Assembly (NCBI RefSeq): GCF_004912145.1
Contig: NZ_STGT01000003.1
Location: 620,001-684,000, forward strand
Reading direction: 5' to 3'
DNA from: Peteryoungia rhizophila
GTDB lineage: Bacteria > Pseudomonadota > Alphaproteobacteria > Rhizobiales > Rhizobiaceae
Length of the DNA: 64,000 bases
Shown piece after piece: positions 35,535 through 44,732 of this stretch. The notes beneath the pieces were generated by a model. That model did not search any database. It was not told the DNA's origin and saw nothing but the letters and a program-made list of their open reading frames with translations. Positions within the stretch are counted from its first letter, which is position 1; each line of letters begins with the position of its first letter. Position numbers and translations under genes: made by a program.

Positions 35535-36440
35535 TCATGTTGGGCCGGACGTCGTCGCTTCACTGACCAGCCAAGTGGCCAGAAGTCTGGCAGCAGAACT
35601 GTCGGTGCCGTTCACCAGCCAGTATCCGCGATCGGGGACGGACACTGTCTGTCCTGCAACGACCAGAAGGTTGGAATCGAGCAGCTGATCGATGATGCCC
35701 AACCAGCCGAGCGCAACACCCTGCCCTCCCATGGCGGCCTGGATCACCAGCGCATAGGTATTGAAGCGCAGATCGCCCGGACGATCTTGCTGGAGAGCGC
35801 CGATGGAAGCGCGTTCACCATAAGATTTCCAATCGAGCCAGGGGGAGAGATTGTCTGCTTCGAGATGAATGAGAGGTTCGGCTTGATCCGGAGCGCCCGC
35901 GTTCCCTGCCATTCGTCCGGCGAGCGCCGGGGTGCAGACCGGTACCACGCGCTCCGGCATCAGCAACCTGCCCTGGGGCGAAAACTCGCCTACGGTTCCG
36001 AAGGCGACTGCGAGATCGGCATCTTCCCGCCAATGTTGCCCGAGGCGCTGCGTGGCGACGATCTGCAGGTCGATCTCGGGATGACGCTGGCGAAAGGCAT
36101 GCATGCGCGGAATGAGCCAGAGGCTGGAAAAGGCGTAGTCGGTCGCCAGGCGGACAGTTGGACGCCGACGAGCGGCGCGCAGACTGCGCTGCAGGCTGTC
36201 CACGTCAGCGACGGTGCGGTCCGCGATCGCCAAGAGGCGGCGGCCTTCTTCGGTGAAGCGCACCCCCCTGTGGAGACGATGAAGAAGCGGCAGTCCTGCA
36301 CGCTGTTCCAGGAGGCGGATCTGATAGCTGACCGCCGGCTGGCTGAGACCCAACGCCTCAGCCGCAGCTGATAGCGAACCCCTGCGATCGATTTCGACCA
36401 GAAGCCGCATCCAGGCGAGGTCGATCAGTCCTTCAGACAT
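35535..36440 (-). CDS. LysR-family regulator, probably of choline-O-sulfate utilisation
   Basis: 301 residues. N-terminal winged helix (LAWMRLLVEIDRRGSLSAAAEALGLSQPAVSYQIRLLEQ, about 8-45), then a type-2 periplasmic-binding-like effector domain. Divergent from choX-betC with 100 bases between the start codons, the usual arrangement in which a LysR protein controls the neighbouring genes. The inducer is unknown; choline or choline sulfate is an inference from context. Confidence 0.9.
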   Translation of the reverse strand: MSEGLIDLAWMRLLVEIDRRGSLSAAAEALGLSQPAVSYQIRLLEQRAGLPLLHRLHRGVRFTEEGRRLLAIADRTVADVDSLQRSLRAARRRPTVRLATDYAFSSLWLIPRMHAFRQRHPEIDLQIVATQRLGQHWREDADLAVAFGTVGEFSPQGRLLMPERVVPVCTPALAGRMAGNAGAPDQAEPLIHLEADNLSPWLDWKSYGERASIGALQQDRPGDLRFNTYALVIQAAMGGQGVALGWLGIIDQLLDSNLLVVAGQTVSVPDRGYWLVNGTDSSAARLLATWLVSEATTSGPT

Positions 36441-36540
36441 AGATCATCTTTATAGGAAGCATCAAAAATATCCGGCTTCACAGGTCTTCATCCCCCCTCT
36501 TCAATAAGCAGGAACAATACCACAACAAGAGGGAACCACC

Positions 36541-37497
36541 ATGCGCGTCTCATCCGGCAATCGCAGAACTCTCGGCGGCCTTGCCGCCCTCGGCCTGCTC
36601 CTCCTCTCCACAGCCGCTTCCGCGCAGGACGGGGAATCCTGCAAGACCATTCGTCTGTCGGATCCGGGCTGGACCGATATCACCGCGACCAACGGCGTTG
36701 CGACGGTCATTCTCGAAGCTCTGGGCTACCAGCCAGACGTCAAAACGCTCTCCGTACCGATCGGCTACCAGTCGATGAAGAACGGCGAGATCGACGTCTT
36801 CCTCGGCAACTGGATGCCAGCGCAGCAGGCCTTCATCGACGACCTGAACAGCACCAAGGCGATCGAGGTCATGGCGAAGAACCTGGAAGGCGCGAAGTTC
36901 ACGCTCGCCGTGCCGACCGCAACCGCCGAGAAAGGCATCAAGGACTTCGCCGATCTCGGCAAAAACCCGGACGAATTTGAAAGCAAGATCTACGGCATCG
37001 AGCCTGGCGCACCGGCCAATGCCAATATCCAGAAGATGATCGATGCCGGCGAATTCGGCCTCAAGGACTGGGAACTGGTCGAATCGGGTGAACAGGCCAT
37101 GTTGGCCCAGGTCGAGCGGGCCTCAAAGGAAGGCAAGGGTGTCGTCTTCCTCGCCTGGGCACCGCATCCGATGAACGAGCGTTTTGATCTGACCTATCTC
37201 TCCGGCGGAGACGCCTATTTCGGTCCGAATTTCGGTGGCGCCGAAGTTTATACGCTTGCCCGCACCGGCTGGAGCGGTGACTGCCCGAATGCGGCAACCC
37301 TCTTCAAACAAATGACCTTCGACGTTTCGATGGAAAACGTGTTGATGGGCGAGATCCTCGGTGGAAAGGATTCCACGGAAGCCGCGTCGACCTGGCTGAA
37401 GGCCAATCCGGCTGCTCTGGACACCTGGCTCAACGGCGTCACCACCTTCGACGGGCAGCCGGGTGATGCGGCGGTCAAGTCGGCTCTCGGTCTCTGA
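36541..37497 (+). CDS. choX: Choline ABC transporter substrate-binding protein
   Basis: 318 residues with a signal peptide (cleavage after TAASAQ, residue 29). Aromatic residues Trp44 (DPGWTD), Trp91 (GNWMPAQ) and Trp206 (AWAPHP) are at places expected for the aromatic cage that binds the quaternary amine in ChoX. AGAGGGAACC is the ribosome-binding region. It is followed by betC after 11 bases; the permease and ATPase genes (choW, choV) are not in this window. Periplasmic. Confidence 0.92.
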   Translation: MRVSSGNRRTLGGLAALGLLLLSTAASAQDGESCKTIRLSDPGWTDITATNGVATVILEALGYQPDVKTLSVPIGYQSMKNGEIDVFLGNWMPAQQAFIDDLNSTKAIEVMAKNLEGAKFTLAVPTATAEKGIKDFADLGKNPDEFESKIYGIEPGAPANANIQKMIDAGEFGLKDWELVESGEQAMLAQVERASKEGKGVVFLAWAPHPMNERFDLTYLSGGDAYFGPNFGGAEVYTLARTGWSGDCPNAATLFKQMTFDVSMENVLMGEILGGKDSTEAASTWLKANPAALDTWLNGVTTFDGQPGDAAVKSALGL

Positions 37498-37508
37498 GGG
37501 ATCGACGC

Positions 37509-39026
37509 GTGAGCTCTCGCCCCAACATCCTGATCCTGATGGTGGATCAATTCAACGGGACCCTCTTTCCGGATGGTCCCGCCGATTTCCTGCATGCCCC
37601 GCATCTGGCGGACCTGGCGAAGCGCTCCGTGCGCTTCGCCAACACCTATACGGCAAGTCCGCTCTGCGCCCCGGCACGGGCCTCCTTCATGTCGGGGCAA
37701 TTGCCGAGCCGCACGCGAGTCTATGACAATGCGGCCGAGTTCGCCTCCGACATACCGACTTACGCGCATCACCTGCGGGCAGCTGGCTACCAGACCAGCC
37801 TGTCGGGCAAGATGCATTTCGTCGGGCCGGACCAGTTGCACGGCTTCGAGGAGCGGCTGACGACCGACATCTATCCTGCCGATTTCGGCTGGACTCCGGA
37901 TTATCGCAAGCCCGGCGAGCGCATCGACTGGTGGTACCACAATCTCGGCTCCGTCACCGGCGCCGGTGTCGCCGAGATCAGCAACCAGATGGAGTATGAC
38001 GACGAGGTCGCCTACAATGCCACGCGCCGGCTCTACGACCTATCGCGGGGCCATGACGACCGCCCCTGGTGCCTGACGGTCAGCTTCACGCATCCGCACG
38101 ACCCTTACGTCGCGCGGCGGAAGTACTGGGATCTCTACGAAGGCTGCGAAGCCCTCGTGCCGAGTGTCCCTGCCATCCCCTATGACGAGCAGGATCCGCA
38201 TTCGCGCCGCCTGATGGATGCCTGCGACCATCTCGCCTTCGACATCACCGACGAGAATGTCGCGCGGGCACGTCAGGGCTACTTCGCGAACATCTCGTAC
38301 GTCGACGACAAGATCGGCGAGATCCTAGACGTGCTCGAGCGCACGCGCATGGCCGACAATACCGTCATCCTCTTCGTTTCCGACCATGGCGACATGCTGG
38401 GCGAGCGGGGCCTCTGGTTCAAGATGAACTTCTTCGAAGGCTCTGCACGCGTGCCGATGATGATGGCAGTCCCGGGTGTCGAAGGGCGGCTTGTGACGAC
38501 GCCTGTATCGACGCTCGACGTCACGCCGACGCTTGCCGGCCTCGCGGGGATCGACATCTCGACCATCGCCGACTGGACAGACGGCGAGGACCTGATGCCG
38601 CTTGCGACCGGCAAGGGCGGACGAGGCATCGTGCCCATGGAGTATGCCGCCGAGGGTACGGTAAGCCCTATGATCGGGCTTCGCAACGAGCGCTACAAGC
38701 TGACGCTCTGCGAGGCCGATCCGCCGATCCTGACCGATCTCGAAGCCGATCCGTATGAGATGACCAACCTTGCTGACGATCCGGCTGCGGCCGAGATCCT
38801 TTCCACGCTCAGCGAGGAAGCCGCGAGGCGGTGGGATCTCTCGCGCTTCGATGCTGCGGTCCGGGAAAGCCAGGCACGTCGCCACATCGTCTATGCAGCA
38901 CTGCGCAACGGTGCGTATTTCCCCTGGGACTACCAGCCGCTGCAGAAGGCTTCGGAGCGCTACATGCGCAACCACATGGATCTCAACATCCTAGAAGAGA
39001 GCCAGCGCTTCCCCAGAGGCGAATGA
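37509..39026 (+). CDS. betC: Choline-sulfatase
   Basis: 505 residues of the sulfatase superfamily. It hydrolyses choline-O-sulfate to choline and sulfate in the cytosol. The modification motif C-x-P-x-R is Cys53-Ala-Pro-Ala-Arg57 (SPLCAPARASF); Cys53 would become formylglycine. Metal ligands lie in LMVDQFN and in VSDHGDMLGERG. The C-terminal choline-sulfatase region (YFPWDYQPLQKASERYMRNH) is present. Starts with GTG. The betB/betA genes that would turn choline into betaine are not adjacent. Confidence 0.95.
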   Translation: MSSRPNILILMVDQFNGTLFPDGPADFLHAPHLADLAKRSVRFANTYTASPLCAPARASFMSGQLPSRTRVYDNAAEFASDIPTYAHHLRAAGYQTSLSGKMHFVGPDQLHGFEERLTTDIYPADFGWTPDYRKPGERIDWWYHNLGSVTGAGVAEISNQMEYDDEVAYNATRRLYDLSRGHDDRPWCLTVSFTHPHDPYVARRKYWDLYEGCEALVPSVPAIPYDEQDPHSRRLMDACDHLAFDITDENVARARQGYFANISYVDDKIGEILDVLERTRMADNTVILFVSDHGDMLGERGLWFKMNFFEGSARVPMMMAVPGVEGRLVTTPVSTLDVTPTLAGLAGIDISTIADWTDGEDLMPLATGKGGRGIVPMEYAAEGTVSPMIGLRNERYKLTLCEADPPILTDLEADPYEMTNLADDPAAAEILSTLSEEAARRWDLSRFDAAVRESQARRHIVYAALRNGAYFPWDYQPLQKASERYMRNHMDLNILEESQRFPRGE

Positions 39027-39031
39027 CACAA

Positions 39032-39065
39032 AAAAGGGCGGCCGAGACAATCGGGCCGCCCTTTT
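39032..39065. terminator. Bidirectional terminator between betC and gmk
   Basis: AAAAGGGCGGCC and GGCCGCCCTTTT, 12-bp arms, with a 10-base loop. It lies between two convergent genes and can end both. Confidence 0.88.
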
Positions 39066-39085
39066 CAGTTCCGAGTACTCGCGCC

Positions 39086-39733
39086 TCAGGCGATCAACCC
39101 CTCAACGAAATCGAAGAGGCCGTGGCGGCGGTCGCGGCGAAGGCGCTCTGCCTTGACGATCGACTGGACGGCATCGAAGGCCGCATTCAGGTCGTCGTTG
39201 ACGATGACATAGTCATATTCGCGCCAATGGGCGATCTCGGCGCGGGAATTGTTGAGGCGGGTCTGGATGACCTCTTCTGAGTCTTCGGCGCGGCGGTGCA
39301 GGCGGGACTGGAGTTCGGCCATTGTCGGCGGAAGGATGAAGATGGAGACGACATCGGCCGACATCTTGTCCTGCAGCTGCTGGGCGCCCTGCCAGTCGAT
39401 ATCGAAGAGCATGTCGCGGCCCTCACCCATGGCCGTCTCGACGGCCTCGCGCGGCGTGCCGTAATAATTGCCATGGACCTGCGCCCATTCAAGAAGCGAG
39501 TCGCTGTCGCGCAGGCGCTCGAATTCGCGTTGCGACACGAACTGGTAGTGCACGCCTTCGATTTCGCTCTGGCGGCGCTGGCGCGTGGTGACACTGACCG
39601 ACAGACCGATCTGCTTGTCCTTGTCCATCAGCGTCCGGGCAATGGTGGATTTTCCCGCACCTGACGGCGAGGAGATGACCAGCATCAGACCCCGCCTGGC
39701 GATCTTGACGTGGGCAGGGGCAATGTCGGCCAT
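39086..39733 (-). CDS. gmk: Guanylate kinase
   Basis: 215 residues. Phosphorylates GMP to GDP. The P-loop [10 protein letters not shown] lies at about 21-30, and the GMP-binding region follows with SVTTRQRR and GVHYQFVS. The last gene of the fab-mltG-yicC-gmk cluster. Starts three bases after the yicC stop. Confidence 0.96.
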   Translation of the reverse strand: MADIAPAHVKIARRGLMLVISSPSGAGKSTIARTLMDKDKQIGLSVSVTTRQRRQSEIEGVHYQFVSQREFERLRDSDSLLEWAQVHGNYYGTPREAVETAMGEGRDMLFDIDWQGAQQLQDKMSADVVSIFILPPTMAELQSRLHRRAEDSEEVIQTRLNNSRAEIAHWREYDYVIVNDDLNAAFDAVQSIVKAERLRRDRRHGLFDFVEGLIA

Positions 39734-39736
39734 AGA

Positions 39737-40627
39737 CTACTCCAGATTCTGAACCTGTTCGCGGAACTGGTCGATGACGACCTTCAATTCAATGCCGGCG
39801 GCGGTGACCGCGACGGCATTGGATTTGGAACAGATAGTATTTGATTCTCGGTTAAATTCCTGCGCCAGGAAATCGAGTTTGCGGCCGACGGGACCCCCGA
39901 CAGACAACAATTCCCGGGCCGCCGTGACATGCGCCTTCAGCCGGTCGATCTCCTCGCGCAGATCTGCCTTGGTGGCGATCAGGGCGATTTCCTGGTGCAG
40001 GCGATCGCGGTCGAGGCCATTGGTCGTGTCCATCAGTGTCGCTAGCTGGACTTCGAGCCGGCGCGCGATCTCCTCCGGAGAACGAGAAGGATCGGCCTCG
40101 ATCTGCAGAGCGAGATCCTCGATCCTTTCGATCTGCTCTTCCAGGATACGACGGAGTGCCGCCCCCTCGGTCGTGCGCATGTCGGCGAGCGCCGTGATGG
40201 CGCGTTCGAGGCCATCGAGTATATCGGTGTCACGGGCTGCGATCGCGTCGGCATCATCGGTCGCCTCGCGCATATCAACGAGGCCCCGGATCGAGAGCAG
40301 CGTGTCGAGACGCAGCGGTGCCGGATCGAGCACACCCGGTCCGAGTTCGTCGCGTAGCGCGAGAACGGCGGCAAGCGCATCCCGGTTGAGCACCGCCTCT
40401 ACGCGGTTCTCGCTGACCGTTACCGAAAGGCCGATCTGCAGGTTGCCGCGGGTCAGTCGCTCGCCGGCAAGCCGGCGGATGTCTGTCTCCAGCGCCTCGT
40501 GCCCCTGCGGCAGGCGCGAGCGCAGATCCAACCCCTTGCCGTTGACCGAACGCAGTTCCCAGGCCCAACGGTAACGCCCCGACGAGCCTTCGACACGGGC
40601 AAAGCCCGTCATGGATTGCAGTGTCAT
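39737..40627 (-). CDS. YicC-family endoribonuclease
   Basis: 296 residues, starting MTLQSMTGFARVEG, the standard YicC N-terminus, and ending QFREQVQNLE after LDFLAQEFNRESNTICSKS, the conserved DUF1732 block. E. coli YicC is reported to be an endoribonuclease that acts on small RNAs such as RyhB (family knowledge). The open frame extends to 40849, but the start is at 40627 by homology. Coupled to gmk. Confidence 0.92.
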   Translation of the reverse strand: MTLQSMTGFARVEGSSGRYRWAWELRSVNGKGLDLRSRLPQGHEALETDIRRLAGERLTRGNLQIGLSVTVSENRVEAVLNRDALAAVLALRDELGPGVLDPAPLRLDTLLSIRGLVDMREATDDADAIAARDTDILDGLERAITALADMRTTEGAALRRILEEQIERIEDLALQIEADPSRSPEEIARRLEVQLATLMDTTNGLDRDRLHQEIALIATKADLREEIDRLKAHVTAARELLSVGGPVGRKLDFLAQEFNRESNTICSKSNAVAVTAAGIELKVVIDQFREQVQNLE

Positions 40628-40649
40628 GCCCCGCCCCTTGATGCCAGTC

Positions 40650-41867
40650 TCAATCGTTCGCTGCCGGATCGACCTCCGGTTCGACATCGAGGGTCGCCGG
40701 TGGCGTCTGTGCGCGTTCGGCCTCGATCTTGCGCCAGCGGCGCACATTCGCATTGTGCTCGTCCAGCGTCGTTGCGAAGGCATGGCCACCAGTGCCGTCG
40801 GCGACGAAGTAGAGATCCTCCGTCTTCCACGGATGAGCGACAGCCTCAAGTGCCGCGCGGCCCGGATTTGCGATCGGTCCCGGCGGAAGCCCCTTGATCA
40901 CATAGGTGTTGTAGGGCGTTTCCTTGCGGATATCCGATTGGAAGATCGGACGGTCGGCCGGTTTGCCGTCACCTCCGAAGAGGCCATAGATGATAGTCGG
41001 ATCGGATTGCAGGCGCATGCCCTTGTTCAGGCGGTTGATGAAGACAGAGGCCACATGGGCGCGCTCGTCGTCCTTGCCGGTTTCCTTCTCGACGATGGAG
41101 GCGAGCGTGACGAATTCTTCCTTGGTCTCGACCGGCAGGTCCGGATCGCGCTTTTCCCAGATCTGGTCGATCAGCCGCTCCTGATCGGCGCGCATCTGGG
41201 TGACGATCTCGGCGCGATTGGTGCCGCGGGTGAACTTGTAGGTATCGGGACGCAGGCTGCCTTCCGGTGGCAGTTCGGTCGGCAGGTCACCTTCCAGCAC
41301 CGTATCTGCTGCCAGGCGCTGGAACATCTGCTTGACCGTCAGGCCTTCCGGAAAGGACACCGCATAAAGGATCGACTTGCCGGATTCGAGCAGCGCCGTG
41401 ATTTCCTTCATCGAGGCACCAGCCTTGATCTCGTATTCACCGGCCTTCAGGGTCTGGCCTTCGTCGAGAGAGGTCGTCGTGACGTAACGGTAGATGCGGG
41501 CGTCGGATACGATCCCGTTGCGCTCGAGATTGTTGGCGATCTCGGCGAGACCGGCACCGCTGCGCACGACGAAATTGGTGTTGGCAGCGAGCGGGCCGGG
41601 CTTCTGGTAGCTGTCCATCACATAGAAGAAGCCGGCGACAGCGACGACACTGACGAAGACCACCATGGTCATGAGGAAGTTCAGGAAGATGACCACCTGG
41701 CTACGCGCCTTGCGCGAACGGCGCGGCGGCTGTGGCACGCGCTCGGGACGCAGTGCCTCGTTGGGCGACTTCGGAATAAAGGGGCCCTTGCCCGGTTGGC
41801 TATCGGCATCGCGGCCGAAGGAGACACCGTTGTTCTGGCTACCGCCGTTCTGGCTGTTGTCGGTCAC
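40650..41867 (-). CDS. mltG: Endolytic transglycosylase MltG
   Basis: About 405 residues. Cleaves nascent glycan strands in the periplasm and is thought to set chain length. A cytosolic Asn/Gln/Pro/Arg-rich tail of about 60 residues leads to one membrane helix (VVIFLNFLMTMVVFVSVVAV), a LysM-like region, and the YceG catalytic domain with the active glutamate in TLASIVEKETG. GTG 41867, preceded by GAAGGA, is favoured over the ATGs at 41906 and 41921. Between fabF and yicC. Confidence 0.93.
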   Translation of the reverse strand: MTDNSQNGGSQNNGVSFGRDADSQPGKGPFIPKSPNEALRPERVPQPPRRSRKARSQVVIFLNFLMTMVVFVSVVAVAGFFYVMDSYQKPGPLAANTNFVVRSGAGLAEIANNLERNGIVSDARIYRYVTTTSLDEGQTLKAGEYEIKAGASMKEITALLESGKSILYAVSFPEGLTVKQMFQRLAADTVLEGDLPTELPPEGSLRPDTYKFTRGTNRAEIVTQMRADQERLIDQIWEKRDPDLPVETKEEFVTLASIVEKETGKDDERAHVASVFINRLNKGMRLQSDPTIIYGLFGGDGKPADRPIFQSDIRKETPYNTYVIKGLPPGPIANPGRAALEAVAHPWKTEDLYFVADGTGGHAFATTLDEHNANVRRWRKIEAERAQTPPATLDVEPEVDPAAND

Positions 41868-42063
41868 CGGCAATCCTTCTTTGTTTCGCACTCGCGGCTG
41901 TTTCATCCAGCAATGCGGCAAAAATCCGGGTCATCGTCCGGCGCTGATGCGCCGGGCGTTGCCATGATTTCTACCCGCAGACAGTAGCGGCGGGCAAGAG
42001 TGTCCCGCCATGATCCAGAGCAATCACGGGCAGCCGAGCTAATCCCAGCCGCCCTCGCCCAGA

Positions 42064-43320
42064 TCAGCTCTCGTAGCGCTTCAGCACCAACGAGGCATTC
42101 GTGCCACCGAAGCCGAAGGAATTCGACAGGGCGACATTGATCTCGCGCTTCTTTGCCTTGTGCGGCACGAGATCGATCTGCGTTTCGACCTGGGGATTGT
42201 CGAGATTGAGTGTCGGCGGTGCGACGTTGTCGCGGATCGCCAACGCAGAGAAGATTGCCTCTACGGCACCGGCAGCGCCCAGAAGGTGGCCGATGGCGGA
42301 CTTGGTAGAGGACATCGAGATCTTCGACGCGTGTTCGCCAACCAGACGCTCGACCGCGCCGAGTTCGATCGTGTCGGCCATTGTCGAGGTACCATGGGCG
42401 TTGATGTAGTCGATGTCGGCAGCCGTCAGACCGGCTCGTTTCAGCGCCATTGTCATGCAGCGGAATGCGCCATCACCATCTTCCGACGGAGCGGTGATGT
42501 GGAAGGCGTCGCCCGAAAGACCGTAGCCGACGACTTCGGCATAGATCTTTGCACCGCGGGCCTTGGCATGTTCGAGTTCTTCGAGCACCACAATGCCGGC
42601 GCCCTCGCCCATGACAAAACCATCGCGGTCCTTGTCATAGGGGCGCGATGCGGCAGTCGGGTCGTCGTTGCGGGCCGTCGACAGCGCCTTGCAGGCGGCA
42701 AAGCCCGCCAGCGAGATACGGCTGATCGGAGATTCTGTGCCACCGGCGACCATGACGTCAGCATCGCCGAGCGCCACGAGACGGGCAGCATCACCGATCG
42801 CATGCGCGCCGGTCGAGCAGGCCGTCACGACGGAATGGTTCGGACCGCGCAGCTTGTGGCGGATCGAGACCTGGCCGGAAGCGAGGTTGATCAGACGGCC
42901 GGGAATGAAAAACGGCGAGAGACGGCGCGGCCCCTTGTCGCGCAGGATGTGGCCAGCCTCGACGATGCCTTCGAGGCCACCGATGCCGGAGCCGATCAAT
43001 ACGCCGGTCTGGCACTGGTCTTCATAGCTGCTGGGCGCCCAGCCGGCATCTTTCAAAGCCATGTCGGCCGCGGCGATGGCATAGATGATGAAATGGTCGA
43101 CCTTGCGCTGTTCCTTGAGCTCCATCCAGTCGTCAGGATTCCAGGCGCCCTCACCTTCGGTCGGGATGCGGCAGGCGATCTTGGCGGGAAGGTCATCGAC
43201 CTCGAATTCCGTGACAAGACGCGCGCCACTCTGGCCGGCAAGAAGCCGTTGCCAGGTCAGTTCCGTTCCACATCCCAGAGGCGATACCATGCCGGTACCG
43301 GTGATGACGACACGTCTCAT
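42064..43320 (-). CDS. fabF: Beta-ketoacyl-ACP synthase II
   Basis: 418 residues. Elongates acyl-ACP by condensation with malonyl-ACP. The thiolase-fold Cys is in VVTACSTGAHAIGDA (about residue 163); the two catalytic histidines are in NAHGTSTMADT and KSAIGHLLGAAGAVE. The C-terminal SNSFGFGGTNASLVL is conserved. ATG 43320 is the fold start; the frame opens six codons earlier. A terminator lies between acpP and fabF. Confidence 0.97.
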   Translation of the reverse strand: MRRVVITGTGMVSPLGCGTELTWQRLLAGQSGARLVTEFEVDDLPAKIACRIPTEGEGAWNPDDWMELKEQRKVDHFIIYAIAAADMALKDAGWAPSSYEDQCQTGVLIGSGIGGLEGIVEAGHILRDKGPRRLSPFFIPGRLINLASGQVSIRHKLRGPNHSVVTACSTGAHAIGDAARLVALGDADVMVAGGTESPISRISLAGFAACKALSTARNDDPTAASRPYDKDRDGFVMGEGAGIVVLEELEHAKARGAKIYAEVVGYGLSGDAFHITAPSEDGDGAFRCMTMALKRAGLTAADIDYINAHGTSTMADTIELGAVERLVGEHASKISMSSTKSAIGHLLGAAGAVEAIFSALAIRDNVAPPTLNLDNPQVETQIDLVPHKAKKREINVALSNSFGFGGTNASLVLKRYES

Positions 43321-43383
43321 CGTGCGAAGCCCACCCAATTTATTTGACCGAAGTCACTGTAAACAAAGGTCCAGATACAACAA

Positions 43384-43402
43384 GGCCCGCTCATCGCGGG
43401 CC
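43384..43402 (-). terminator. Intrinsic terminator after acpP
   Basis: GGCCCGC and GCGGGCC arms around TCATC, read on the minus strand as a hairpin followed by TTGTTGT. It lies between acpP and fabF and would uncouple highly expressed acpP from fabF. Confidence 0.7.
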
Positions 43403-43451
43403 CAAGCGGACAGGACGGGCTCGCGCCCGCCTTCCGCAGCAGTGCGATCGA

Positions 43452-43688
43452 TCAGGCCTGGGCCTTCTCGATGAACTTCACAGCGTCGCCGACCGTCAGG
43501 ATCGAGTCAGCTGCATCGTCCGGGATCTCGACGCCGAATTCTTCTTCGAACGCCATGACGAGTTCGACGGTGTCGAGCGAGTCGGCGCCCAGATCGTCGA
43601 TGAAGCTCGCGCCTTCGACGACCTTTTCAGCGTCAACGCCGAGATGATCAACTACAATTTTCTTCACGCGTTCTGCGATATCGCTCAT
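43452..43688 (-). CDS. acpP: Acyl carrier protein
   Basis: 78 residues, acidic. The phosphopantetheine attachment serine is in [25 protein letters not shown]. Carries acyl chains for fatty-acid synthesis and lipid A. Separate transcription from fabG is suggested by the 276-base gap upstream and the terminator downstream. Confidence 0.98.
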   Translation of the reverse strand: MSDIAERVKKIVVDHLGVDAEKVVEGASFIDDLGADSLDTVELVMAFEEEFGVEIPDDAADSILTVGDAVKFIEKAQA

Positions 43689-43964
43689 GTCGGTATCCTC
43701 GACCTTCTAAAATTCAGAGGGAGCCTTGATGGCTTCCCTACCCTGCATTCAGCCGGTGATCGCTTTCGTCCCCACCAGCAAACCCGTTCGGCCCTGACCC
43801 AGAGCGGTTTATGCAAACAAAAGCATAAACTTCGGCTCATGAGGCGGAGCGACTGCTCACAGTCATGGCCCGCTTAACACGGTTTCAGCGCGCCGCAAAG
43901 CCAGAAATTCGCCCCTTTGCCTCGGTCAACATCCTATTGCAGAGAGGCTCTTCCGGCACTTCGA
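43689..43964. promoter_or_regulatory. acpP leader and promoter region (fabG-acpP gap)
   Basis: 276 bases on the minus strand between fabG and acpP. It contains two inverted repeats: AGGGAGCC/GGCTTCCCT near 43718-43739 (one bulge), close to the acpP start, and GTTTATGC/GCATAAAC at 43807-43814 and 43823-43830. Since acpP is usually transcribed at a high level on its own, promoter and leader elements are expected here; I cannot place boxes. Confidence 0.45.
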
Positions 43965-44702
43965 TCAGATCATCGCCATGCCGCCGTTGACGTGCAGTGT
44001 CTGCCCCGTCATGTAGGCCGCCTCGTTCGAGGCGAGGTATACGACCGCCGAAGCGACCTCGGCGCCGGTGCCCATGCGCTTCATCGGGATCGCTCCCATG
44101 ATCGCGTCCTTCTGCTTGTCGTTCAGCTTGCCTGTCATCGCGCTTTCGATGAAGCCAGGTGCTACGCAGTTGACGGTCACGTTGCGGGTGGCGATTTCCT
44201 GGGCGAGCGACTTCGAGAAGCCGATCATGCCGGCCTTCGACGCGCAGTAGTTGGCCTGACCCGGATTACCGGTGACGCCGACGATCGAGGTGATGTTGAT
44301 GATACGGCCGAAGCGGCGGCGCATCATCGGATGGGTCAGTTCGCGCGTAAGGCGGAAGACGGCCGTCAGGTTAACTTCGAGAACCGCATCCCAGTCTGCG
44401 TCCGACATGCGTACGAAGAGGCCGTCCTTGGTGATGCCGGCATTGTTGACGAGAATGTCGACGCCTTCGAGTTCCGCCTCGGCCTTTTCGCCGAGCGCCT
44501 TGACCTCGTCGCGGTCGGAAAGGTTGGCCGGGAAAATCTTGACGCGGTCGCCGAGTTCGGCAGCCAGCGCCTCCAGCTTTTCGACGCGCGTGCCGTGCAG
44601 GCCGACGATCGCGCCCTGGGCGTGAAGCTGCCTTGCAATTTCTTCACCGATGCCGCCGGTGGCACCGGTCACGAGAGCCTTGCGGCCGGTCAGATCCAAC
44701 AT
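43965..44702 (-). CDS. fabG: 3-oxoacyl-ACP reductase
   Basis: 245 residues. NADPH-dependent SDR that reduces beta-ketoacyl-ACP. Cofactor loop TGATGGIGEEIA (about 12-23), the NNAGITKD block, and catalytic Ser-Tyr-Lys in NITSIVGVTGNPGQANYCASKAG. C-terminal TGQTLHVNGGMAMI is typical. Starts 30 bases downstream of fabD. Confidence 0.97.
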   Translation of the reverse strand: MLDLTGRKALVTGATGGIGEEIARQLHAQGAIVGLHGTRVEKLEALAAELGDRVKIFPANLSDRDEVKALGEKAEAELEGVDILVNNAGITKDGLFVRMSDADWDAVLEVNLTAVFRLTRELTHPMMRRRFGRIINITSIVGVTGNPGQANYCASKAGMIGFSKSLAQEIATRNVTVNCVAPGFIESAMTGKLNDKQKDAIMGAIPMKRMGTGAEVASAVVYLASNEAAYMTGQTLHVNGGMAMI

Positions 44703-44732
44703 GGTCGAGTTCCTTCTTGTTCGTTGAGGCGA

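Noticed and set aside
36441..36540. LysR T-N11-A operator between the regulator and choX
   Set aside because: Several loose matches occur in this AT-rich gap, none symmetric enough to name one.
40611..41987. Plus-strand open frame of 458 codons opposite mltG
   Set aside because: Antisense shadow of mltG with no domain.
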